Below are positions 1-9,000 of a DNA stretch of 11,986 bases, piece after piece (position 1 is the first letter of the stretch; each line of letters opens with the position of its first letter). A program made the translations under genes and the position numbers. The stretch comes from Bacteriovoracaceae bacterium (GTDB taxonomy: Bacteria; Bdellovibrionota; Bacteriovoracia; Bacteriovoracales; Bacteriovoracaceae), in contig CANFNN010000068.1 of assembly GCA_947448095.1 (NCBI GenBank), forward strand, positions 1 through 11,986, read 5' to 3'. The notes beneath the pieces are model-generated. The model saw only the letters and a program-made list of their open reading frames with translations, had not been told where the DNA came from and ran no database searches.

Positions 1-986
1 TCAAGAGTGACGCCGACTTTTTTATCCGCATCAGCCAGACTTACTAATCCCTGATTCTTGTAAAAGTTTTCAGACAGTTTCGCGGCCATAATGACCGGAA
101 TATTTTGTTTTAATTTTTCAATCACATCAGAAAGAGTTCTCACCTCTTCAAAGCTTTCGACCTTCACCACTCCTTCCTGACAATTTGCAGGAAGCGGAAT
201 CTGAGTCTCGTTGAGATCCATTCCTTTGGTTTGATAGGAGCAATTATTTTCAGTGGGAATATCGATTGATTTATTTTTTTGAGAGTAGCGGTAAGCACTA
301 TTGACCCAAGAGCCTTTTTTGTCGCAAGGACTATTCTGACAATCGGGCTTACTCGCCCAATAAAAATACTGCTCTGATAAATCATGCTCAAATTTATTTT
401 GTACCAAAAGCACTTCCAGGGCCCTGATGCCCGCAAAAGCAGAACAGGTAGGACGAGCAAACTGGTCCCTGATCGGAACTAAAAAAGCACCATTTACTAT
501 CGAAACTTCAGGCAATGCAGGGATAACTTTTTTCTCAATGATCACTTCTTTTTTGACAGGAATTTCAAAAGTGTTTTCCCGGTAAACTTTGATTCGTCCA
601 AGGAATAGGTCTTGCTCCCTTTGCCACATTTTTCTTTGATCAATAACTTCTTGTTTCCAGCCGTCTCGAGTTTTTTGATCCTCGAGCTTTAAGCGGTCCA
701 TATCAGAGAGATTTTGATTTTGTAGGTCTGCGATTTTTTCATTTTTATTATTTTGCGCAATTAAAGCTTTATTGCGGGCACGCGCCTCGGCAACAACTTG
801 CTCTCCTCGAGTCATGGGTTTAGGCCCAGGAAGAGACTTTTCGACGTAATCACCCATTAATTTTAATTGCCCGAGGATCGCCTGATACTCAGGGGCCGTC
901 TGGTAAGAGGAATCCCCTGCCACACTACTCAGGACTCCGGCATAAGATTGAGAGATAAATAAAACGACGACTATGAATTTATACAT
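1..986 (-). CDS. Secreted papain-like (C1 family) cysteine protease, 3' end outside window
   Basis: The frame is open for 328 codons from ATG at 984-986 to the left edge, so the C-terminus is missing. Residues 1-16 form a Sec signal peptide (MYKFIVVVLFISQSYA, cleavage after SYA). Residues 56-135 are rich in Glu, Lys, Arg, Gln and Asn and look helical. The catalytic domain starts near residue 168: VPIRDQFARPTCSAFAG has Gln175 and Cys181 spaced as papain Gln19 and Cys25 (oxyanion-hole Gln and nucleophile). It is followed by the family-type LSEQYFYW (203-210) and PTENNCSY (244-251). The active-site His and Asn would lie beyond the window. The start overlaps the end of the transporter gene by 8 bases, so translation is probably coupled. 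An in-frame ATG at 999-1001 would add MKREK, but only the 986 start has a purine-rich AAGAGA upstream. Probable role: degradation of extracytoplasmic protein. The family call is firm; the substrate is unknown. Confidence 0.85.
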   Translation of the reverse strand, partial: MYKFIVVVLFISQSYAGVLSSVAGDSSYQTAPEYQAILGQLKLMGDYVEKSLPGPKPMTRGEQVVAEARARNKALIAQNNKNEKIADLQNQNLSDMDRLKLEDQKTRDGWKQEVIDQRKMWQREQDLFLGRIKVYRENTFEIPVKKEVIIEKKVIPALPEVSIVNGAFLVPIRDQFARPTCSAFAGIRALEVLLVQNKFEHDLSEQYFYWASKPDCQNSPCDKKGSWVNSAYRYSQKNKSIDIPTENNCSYQTKGMDLNETQIPLPANCQEGVVKVESFEEVRTLSDVIEKLKQNIPVIMAAKLSENFYKNQGLVSLADADKKVGVTL

Positions 987-2202
987 TTTTTCTCTTTTCA
1001 TCTAAAGCAATTGAAACAGTCATATCCCCCAGAACATTCACGACCGAGCGCCCTCGACCTAAAATCCAATCAACAGTCAAAAGCATGGGAAGAATTTCAG
1101 TTGGAAGGCCCACAGTAGTAAGAACAAGGGACAGCGTAATGAATCCAGCTTCAGGAATTCCTGCAATTCCGATTGTCCCCATAACACAAATAAGTGCCGC
1201 TGTTAATTGCGTAGTCAGATCCATATGAATCCCTGCAGCTTGCGCCACAAAGAAGACCGCCATGCCTTCATAAAGAAGAATCCCATCATTATTAAGATTG
1301 GTCCCGACACAGGCCCCAAGGGTAGAAGCTTTCTTGGAAACTTTTAATTCTTCTAAACTTTTAAGCGTTAACGGAAGAGTGGCAAGACTAGAATTCACTC
1401 CCCAGGCATAAACCAGTGTTGAGCGAACTTTTCCCCAAAAATAGCGCAGAGGGATTCCCTTATAAAGTAGCCATCCCTGATAGACGATAAAAACATGGAG
1501 AAATAATCCGGCCATTCCTACCGCCAAATACTGACTTAATCCTTTAAGTGGCTCAAAGCCAAACTCCCCCACCGTTTTCGCTACTACCCCAAATACCGCT
1601 AGTGGCACTAAGTGCACGAGCCACGTCAGAGCAACTTCAAACATTTTTGTCATGACAGATAAAAAGTGAGTGAATTTCTCGATAATCCGTTTTTCCTCTT
1701 CATTTGCATGCGTGCGCACTTTGCGAAGAGCAAAGCCCAGAAGAAGGGCCACAAAGATTAAGCTGATTACAGCATTATCAACAAAAGGACGCATGAAGCT
1801 TTCGGGAAAATAAGCAATGAAGCTTTCGATGAAGTTAATTTTTTGGCCAGCGTATTTTGCTAGCTGGGCCGGAGTGGTGATGGAGCTATGAATTTGCGAG
1901 AGACTCTCCCCCGCTCTAAAGATTTGCGAAAGACCAATCCCGATGGTGAGAGCACAAATCGAATTAAAACTTGTGATCATGATCAGCTTACTTCCCATTT
2001 TTCCAGAAATTTCTGAGGTTAAAATGGAGCTTAAAATCACAAAAAATAATAAAGGAGTGGCAGCCGCTTTAATTAAAGTAATCACCACTTTGCCTACCTC
2101 TCCCAAAGCCCCAAGACTTGTACCAAAGATTTTTCCCACCACTGCTCCAAGAATTAAAGCGAGGATAATCTGAAACGACAGGTTCTTAAGGATCTTAGGC
2201 AT
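979..2202 (-). CDS. Dicarboxylate/amino-acid:cation symporter (DAACS/SDF family)
   Basis: This is a 407-residue inner-membrane secondary transporter of the GltP/DctA family, which couples Na+ or H+ entry to uptake of acidic amino acids or dicarboxylates. It has the normal family length and the expected landmarks: a first helix at 8-28, the HP1 serine motif NSSLATLP (270-277), the TM7 motif NNDGI (304-308; NMDGT in GltPh), the HP2 motif GIPEAG (348-353; usually PGAG), and the TM8 motif DWILGRGRSVVNVLGD (378-393). By alignment with GltPh, Asp390, Arg397, Asn401 and Asp405 are kept (Asp378, Arg385, Asn389, Asp393), while the amino-group-binding Asp394 is Gly382 and Thr314 is Ile308. I infer a dicarboxylate-like rather than an aspartate/glutamate substrate. 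The ATG at 2200-2202 was chosen over an upstream in-frame start because AAAAGGAAG precedes it and the longer start would lie upstream of the promoter -10. First gene of an operon with the cysteine protease. Confidence 0.92.
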   Translation of the reverse strand: MPKILKNLSFQIILALILGAVVGKIFGTSLGALGEVGKVVITLIKAAATPLLFFVILSSILTSEISGKMGSKLIMITSFNSICALTIGIGLSQIFRAGESLSQIHSSITTPAQLAKYAGQKINFIESFIAYFPESFMRPFVDNAVISLIFVALLLGFALRKVRTHANEEEKRIIEKFTHFLSVMTKMFEVALTWLVHLVPLAVFGVVAKTVGEFGFEPLKGLSQYLAVGMAGLFLHVFIVYQGWLLYKGIPLRYFWGKVRSTLVYAWGVNSSLATLPLTLKSLEELKVSKKASTLGACVGTNLNNDGILLYEGMAVFFVAQAAGIHMDLTTQLTAALICVMGTIGIAGIPEAGFITLSLVLTTVGLPTEILPMLLTVDWILGRGRSVVNVLGDMTVSIALDEKRKNV

Positions 2203-2343
2203 GATCTTCCTTTTCAAATTGAGAGATAAGCTTAAATTATGGTAGGAAAAATTTAAACTGTCACGAGTCAACTCACTGGAATAATGGGCCGAGATTGACT
2301 ATTGAGAAACCACCCCCATCTTTAGCTCTAACCAGAGGTGGGT
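2203..2343. other. Divergent intergenic region between the symporter operon and the rhomboid gene
   Basis: About 140 bases separate the two starts. The left half holds the minus-strand promoter. For the plus strand there is a TTGACT (2295-2300), but nothing close to TATAAT at 16-18 bases from it, so the rhomboid promoter is weak, unusual or activator-dependent. The rhomboid ribosome binding site AGAGGTG lies at 2334-2340. I see no RNA gene or clear operator here. Confidence 0.5.
2236..2264 (-). promoter_or_regulatory. Sigma70-type promoter for the symporter/protease operon
   Basis: On the minus strand, GTGACA (2259-2264, 5/6 match to TTGACA) and CATAAT (2236-2241, 5/6 match to TATAAT) are separated by exactly 17 bases that are AT-rich. 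Transcription would begin near 2229, leaving a leader of about 27 bases that contains the AAGGAAG ribosome binding site of the symporter. The position and spacing fit well; it has not been tested. Confidence 0.6.
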
Positions 2344-3030
2344 ATGCAGCTGCAGTTAACAAAAACTTTATTATCAAAAAAGCCCTCGTCCCAAAGTCTT
2401 TTTGTGGGGCTCGTTAGTTATTTCGTTTTATTGATGGTCTTCATTATTGATAATCAGGCGCTCTCGGCCAATGGCTACCAGGTTTATGAAAAAGGTCAGT
2501 ACTGGAAAGCTTTTACGACCACTTTAATGCACGGAGATTTTGTTCACCTTGGACATAATACAATGTTTTTTGTTACTTTTGCGGTGCTGCTTAATTTCTA
2601 TTTTGGGTTTTGGATTTTTCCCATTCTCAGCTTCCTTGTGGGAGGGTTGATTAATTTGATTGCCCTGAAAGTCTATGGTCCAGAAATTTATCTAGTCGGC
2701 ATTTCGGGCGTGATTTATTTTATGGCGGCGTTTTGGATGACTCTCTTTGTGGGGATAGAAAGACAGATGAGTCTCTATAGGCGCCTGATGATCACCACGG
2801 GAGTTTCACTCATTCTGTTTTTTCCTGATGCATTTGTTCAAAATGTGAGTTACCTCGCCCACGGGCTGGGCTTTGGGATCGGAATCATATTGGGTGGAAT
2901 CTATTTCGGATTGAAAAGATCCGATCTCCGCAAACATGAAGTGTGGATAGAAAAAGCTCCAGCGAATTATGATTTGGAAGAATACATTGATCAATTAGAA
3001 AAAGAAAACTGTGGCGAGTGCCACAGTTAA
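2344..3030 (+). CDS. Rhomboid-family intramembrane serine protease
   Basis: This 228-residue protein has six predicted membrane helices, as in the bacterial six-TM rhomboid core. Numbering from the ATG at 2344: the catalytic Ser121 lies in GISG (119-122) in TM4, and His173 lies in AHGLGFGIG in TM6, giving the Ser-His dyad. His63, His68 and Asn72 in LMHGDFVHLGHN match the conserved H-x4-H-x3-N of loop 1/TM2, which builds the oxyanion hole. Rhomboids cleave transmembrane substrates within the inner membrane; the substrate here is unknown. A hydrophilic tail of about 38 residues follows TM6 and ends acidic and Cys-containing (CGECHS), probably cytoplasmic. A GTG two codons upstream (2338) is in frame, but it lies within the AGAGGTG ribosome binding site, so ATG 2344 is preferred. 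It converges on the lipoprotein gene with a one-base gap. Confidence 0.9.
   Translation: MQLQLTKTLLSKKPSSQSLFVGLVSYFVLLMVFIIDNQALSANGYQVYEKGQYWKAFTTTLMHGDFVHLGHNTMFFVTFAVLLNFYFGFWIFPILSFLVGGLINLIALKVYGPEIYLVGISGVIYFMAAFWMTLFVGIERQMSLYRRLMITTGVSLILFFPDAFVQNVSYLAHGLGFGIGIILGGIYFGLKRSDLRKHEVWIEKAPANYDLEEYIDQLEKENCGECHS
2995..3028 (-). terminator. Intrinsic terminator of the motor/lipoprotein operon
   Basis: A perfect 9-bp stem (3007-3015 with 3020-3028) with a 4-base loop begins four bases after the lipoprotein stop codon. On the minus strand it is followed by a T-rich tract (TTCTTTTTC, 3006-2998). It lies inside the last codons of the convergent rhomboid gene. On the plus strand the same hairpin is followed by T6 only 12 bases later (3041-3046), so it should work mainly for the minus strand. 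Confidence 0.75.
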
Positions 3031-3031
3031 G

Positions 3032-6000
3032 TTACCACCATTTTTTAACCATGCGGATACTCTGACCTTTAGCTTCTGAAATGTATAAGTTTCCATTGGC
3101 ATCGAAGGCGAGGCCTTCGGGCCCACCTAACTGAACGGGATTATTCACCGGATCAAGACCTCCGTACCCCATTCCTATCCCCTCGTCTTCATCGTATTTC
3201 TGACTTCTCCCTCTGAAAATAGGAGTTCCAAGACCTGGATTATTTCTGTTACCAACGTAAAGACTAAGGCTTCCGCTTCCTGCTCTGGCATAACAAATCA
3301 CACTTTGAGTCGCAAACTGAGTCGTTAACGGACCGATGAATCGACCATTAGCAAAACAGACCTGATCGTTATTAACGGCCACAGCATTAGCAAAGTTTGG
3401 ACCTGGAGCAAGCGAAAGAGCTTCTACCGAATACGCTCCAACAATCGTTCCGAGAATCGATCGCGGTGTACTTGAAGTATTCACATATTTTAAAAGTGAG
3501 GTTGCTGAGCTGGTGCTATCGATTATAAAAAAGTTTCCAGGATAGAGTGTGTCCATTTCTAAATCCCAAGGATTCGTAAAACGGGCCGTGGCAAGTGACC
3601 CACTGGTTGTGCCTGAAGTTCCACACAATCCGGCAAACATCGAAATAATTCCTGAACCATCAATTTTATGAATACAGTGATCAGTGTAAGAAGCTACGTA
3701 GAGAATATTTCCTGGACCATCTGAACCAAGCCCAGAGGGATTGTTAATCGGAGTAATTACTGCTGGTTGATTATTAAACAAGGCGAAGTTTGCTCCAGCC
3801 CAGGTTGTTGCGGCCTGAATACCGGCAATAACATTGGTTTTACCCGCATCCGTATCAGTCCCTACTACATTTTCAATATCACCATAAGAATTCAGTGTAC
3901 GGATAATATTATTGAAAGCGCCACCATTACCTAAAATACTGTCAGCAAAGATTGGAAATTCAGATCCGGCATACTTGTGAATATCAATGTCATGAGGACC
4001 TCTCATACTTAACTGCAATGGGTTTGCCTGGTTAATTTGATCGGCATAGGTTCCACTTCCAATGAGGGTATCCACAACTCCTGTTGCAAGACTAAGGGAA
4101 CGGATTCTGTAGTTGAGTGAGTCAGAAATGAGAAGTCTGTTGTTGGTGGAATCATACTTAATCGTCTGGGGTGTATTAAACTGAACATTTTGCGCCTGAA
4201 GTGTCGGCGACTCGTTATAGCCAGCTTTCGGGATAGAACCAATTGCTGTGGCCACAGTTCCGTTGGCAGTAATAGCCGGCGTCGCCGCATTATCATCAAT
4301 AATGAGAGATCGAATTCGACTATTACCATAATCAGAAACGTACAAAACCCCACCATCAAGAGCGATGTCCCAAGGAGAATTCAAAGAGGAGCCTTTCCCC
4401 CCAAGCAAGGTACCATTATTATTGGCAGCACCTGACATGTTATTAAGACCAAAAACTATTCCCGCATTGTAAGCTGGAACAGCTCTGTTCCCAATGGTGA
4501 TGGTTGAAGCACTTTGATTGATAAAGACCACTCTATGATAAGTAGTGTCACTGACAAAGAATCCTTTAAGCACTCCACTGACACGATACGGTTGAACCCC
4601 TCTTAATGCACCAAATTGAGTCGTTGTGGTAGTTCCATAATAACCAAGCGGATTGGCACACCAAGTAGCTCCATTGAGACCACCAGAAATAGTTTTGATA
4701 TTTCCACCGGCTATTGAGAATGAATCAAGTAAATTGACCGTGCCATTACCCGCAGGGTTTAAAACTCTTAAACGACAAGTATTAGTCTCAGTAAAATAGA
4801 GTAACTTATCAACCGGATCAAAGGCTAACCCTCCAACTTGACCAGTGAATGCTGTTCCAGGAATAGCACCATCAGAATAAGGAGTTCCCGCGCCGGTAGC
4901 GACAACAACAAAAGCTGTTGGAGCAGTCGTAGCAAAGGCACTGGCCGATGAGAGATCCAAGTTTCTGAGGACAGAGTTATTGTTACAGGTGGCATACAGC
5001 TTATTAGGAGCACTCGATGTATCCACTTCTACGTCGAGTAAATTGGTGGAGGCTCCACACCCTAGAACGGCAGCACTAGGTAAAACGGAAGCACTAGATG
5101 AGGCATTATTAAATTGGATCCTTAAAACTCGATTGGCACTAGACTCACCAATATAAAGATTCGTCACCATCGATGAACCAGTTCCACTAGTTGTATTCGT
5201 TACACCTGTAGGAGTGTTAAGAAAAAAGTTTCCTAGTTGAGTAGTCGTCAAAGTTCCAAAGCTGGCAGCTGCTGAAATTGTCGTACTAAAACCTGGAACA
5301 CCTATAATTGATTTTATACTATTAGCAGGGATTGTGTAAGGCCCAAGCTGAAAGCTCGTAGCTTGTCTATTCCAGTACCAGACAACGTGCATTCCCATAT
5401 CGGTTATAAAGATATTATTACGGGTTAGGCCAAGATTATGGACTGACATCATTGAGGGATGGATTCTCACTTTAGAGGAGTTGCCCGCAATGGTTAAATC
5501 AAGCTCATCCCCTATCCCGGGCATACCGGCCAAGGTACAAATTTCCCCAGGATCAAGATCATTACATGCCTGACTAAAGTAATTTGCATTGAGCGAATAT
5601 TGCGTAGAACTTGATTCTCCGTGAGAATCGGTAACGTTGAGCGTGAAATCATTATTACCAACGAATGTTGTACCTGAGGTAAAGGACGCAGAGAACGTCC
5701 CTGTCGCCAAAGGCAACGTGACTGATGATAGTCCACAAGTACTAGGTGTCGAGCATGACGCCACTCCACGCGATATAGTCGATGTAAAAGTATCTGATGA
5801 ATCTGAAACGAGAGCAGAAAGTACTGTCACAGTTCCAGAGTTTAACTTTTTTAAACTTGACGGCGTAATAGATGTAATTTGTGGTTTTTGGTTTTTGTAA
5901 ACGGTCCAACTTCTATCGGCCGGTAATGCGGGATTATTCGAGGATGAGCTATCTGTGAGAACAACGGCAACTGTCTGATCGCCATAAACAAGATCAGAGG

Positions 6001-9000
6001 AGCTTAAGTTGAAGCTACTTTCAGTAACGTTGGATTCCGTTAGTTTAAGTACATCAGGAAAACCTGTGCGCTTAATGGTCCATCTGAACGTATAGGGCGG
6101 AATTCCAGTTGAAGCACGAGCAGTAAACGCCTTGGTACTTTCTGTCGACAGAACTACAATATTACTTCCAGATGGGCTGGTCGTACCGAGTGACTCTTGG
6201 GCAGGGTTAGTGACGTTAAAGGCCCATGAGAGAGAATAAGTTTCATAGCCATCATAACCTTTAAAGGTCATGGTATGAGATCCAGTAGTTGAGCAATCAG
6301 GAATATAATCAAGACGGCCATAATTTGGGTTTGATGAAACAGTCACTGCTGGAGGATTATGTACAATCGGCACACCATCCAACTCCCAAGACTTGGTGAT
6401 GGCATCATAATCTGCATCGATCACAGTTGTATCAAAAGTAATAGCAGCAGCAGAACAATTTACACTTGCACCGGTCAAAGAAGGAGCATAAGCCACGGAT
6501 GTTGGGAGTGCATTCCGCCTGATATTAAAGGATTTCTCATCGTATGAAACTGAATTAGAACCTTTCACTTTTAAAACATGATTACCAACGGACAGTGTTG
6601 ACCCATCTAAAATCAAATAAGGTGTGGTGCTTGACTGTAAGACGGTCGTATTATCAAGTTTAAATTCATAGTTAACAACTCCTGCACCATCAACAATTGA
6701 AACAGCAAAAGTAGCATTGGTTGCTCCAGTTAAAACTACGGGACTGACCGTTGGAGTAAAAGTGGATATCTGAACATTACCCGGAGGAGTTGGAGGATTA
6801 TTTACTGAAGCAGTCCAGGACTGGGTGTATGTCTCATATCCGTCAAAGAGAGACAGTTCAAAAACATGGAAACCAACTTTGGTACAGTCGGGGGTATAAG
6901 TCATGGTGGTAGCACTAGCCGAAGAAGAAATAGAGGTAAAAGACGTTGAGGGAACAACAGGAACATTATCAAGTTTCCATGTCACTGAAACAGCATCCAT
7001 GTCAACATCAGTGAAGCTTGCGCTTAAGGCAAGACTTCCACCCGAGCAACTCATCGTATTGCCTGTTAGTGCAGGATTATAAGTAGAGATAGAGGGAAGA
7101 GTATTTTTTCTCAAATTGAATATCTTTTCATCTTGAGAAGTAGCATTTCTTGCAACGACTTTTAATGAATGATAGCCAGGAGTCAGAGTGGAGCCTAAAA
7201 CAGATAAAAAAGAAGTCGCACTTGATTGTAACATTGTTGAGTTATCAAGAAGAAAATCATAACTAACAGCACCTGCACCATCGGCAATGGTTAGTCCAAA
7301 TGTTGTCGATGAAGACCCCGTTAAAACAACAGGAGTAACAACAGGAGTAAAAGAAGTAATGGCAACACTGCCAGGAGGTGGCGGAGGATTATTCACAGTA
7401 AATGACCAAGTCTTCTGTGTTGTCTCATAACCATCAAAAACTTTAAGAGTAAGAGTATGACTTCCAGCTTTGGTACAATCAGGAGCATAAACAATTTCAG
7501 AATAAGGAGTAATAGTTGTAACTGTAGTGAAAGCAGTAGATGAATTAACAACTTGAGAATCTAGCTCCCAAGTTGAAACAAAACTATCACTGTCAAAATC
7601 ATTCATGATTCCACTAAAAGCCAAGGAGCCTGTTCCACAATTTAAAGAAGCCCCCGATACCGCAGGATTGAAAGTAACGATGGAAGTAGGACTGTTCTTT
7701 CTGACAGTGAAAGACTTCTCATCGAAGGAAATGGAATTAGAAACCTTAACCTTTAAAACATGCGTCCCGCTTGAAAGGGAAGATCCATCCAAAATTAAAT
7801 AAGGCGTCGTGCTTGTTTGCAAGACCGTAGTATTATCCAGTTTAAATTCATAATTAACAATTCCCGCGCCATCAACAATCGAAACTGCGAAAGTAGCACT
7901 AGTTGCTCCAGTTAAAACAACTGGACTTAAAGTTGGGGTAAAAGTCGAAATCTGAACATTCCCTGGAGTTGGCGTTGGATTGATAACTGAAGCAGTCCAA
8001 GTCTGCGAGAAAGTTTCATAGCCATCAGACAGTGTGAGTTCAAAAACATGAAAGCCAACTTTCGAGCAATCAGGAGTGTAAGTTAATGCAGATGCACTGC
8101 CAGTAGAAGAAACTGATGTAAAAGATGTAGAAGGAACGACTGGAGCATTGTCAAGCTTCCAGCTAACTGTAACAGCATCGGTATCGATATCAGCGAGGCT
8201 GGCGTTCAGAACGAGACTACCACCAGAACAACTAATGCTACTACCAGTTAATGCAGGAGAGAAATTAGAAATAGATGGTGGTGTGTTTTTTCTTAGATTA
8301 AATGTTTTTTCAGCTTGAGATGTTGGATTACTTGCGACAACTTTTAAGGAATGAAATCCGGGTGTTAATGTTGACCCAAGGATTGAAAGAAATGAAGTTG
8401 CACTTGACTGTAATGTAATCGAATTATCAATAATGAAATCATAATTAACGGACCCTGCTCCATCAGCAATAGTTACTCCAAAAGTGGTTAAAGAAGTACT
8501 GGTTAAAACAACAGGCGAGAGAACAGGCGTAAAAGAAGTGATTGCGACACTTCCAGGGGGAGGTGGCGGATTATTAACACTAAATGACCACGTTTTCTGA
8601 GTCGTTTCATGACCATCAAAAACTTTAAGAGTAAGAGTATGACTACCGGCTTTAGAGAAATAAGGAGCATAAACCAATTCAGAGAATGGTGAAATAGTCG
8701 TAGTAGTAGTGAAAGGAGTTGATACATTAACGATTTGAGAATCAAGTTCCCAAGAAGTAACAAAAGCATCACCATCAGTATCACTCATGATACCACTAAA
8801 GGTTAATGAACCAGTTCCGCAATTTAGTGAGGAGCCAGTGAGGGCCGGAGTAAAGCTAACAATCGAAGTTGGACTATTCTTTTTAACATTAAATACTTTT
8901 TCTGCACTGGATGAAATATTGCTAGCGACAACTTTAATGACGTGACTTCCTGCAGACAAAGAAGAGCCTAACACTTCAAGAAAGGCGCTGTTGCCACTTT

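Noticed and set aside
164..460. 98-codon minus-strand open frame
   Set aside because: It lies in another frame of the cysteine protease, whose papain motifs occupy the same bases; it has no family resemblance or ribosome binding site of note.
2203..2271. Upstream in-frame start for the symporter at 2271, adding 23 residues
   Set aside because: The extra segment is polar and unlike DAACS N-termini, the good promoter (2236-2264) lies inside it, and the ATG at 2202 has a well-spaced AAGGAAG.
2308..2343. Possible hairpin sequestering the rhomboid ribosome binding site (CTCT/AGAG or CCACC/GGTGG)
   Set aside because: The stems are only 4-5 bp and mutually exclusive; too weak to call a regulatory switch without folding and comparative data.
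3009..3046. Terminator for the plus-strand rhomboid gene using the same hairpin and the T6 at 3041-3046
   Set aside because: The T-run starts 12 bases after the stem, too far for a typical intrinsic terminator; it may act weakly at most.
4190..7802. Several plus-strand open frames of 62-87 codons opposite the giant lipoprotein
   Set aside because: They are opposite-strand frames of a clear coding sequence with repetitive composition; none shows a recognisable domain.
6512..8875. Possible mobile element or CRISPR-like array because of repeated DNA
   Set aside because: The repeats are long, in frame, free of short spacers and encode protein modules; no transposase, terminal inverted repeats or cas genes are present.
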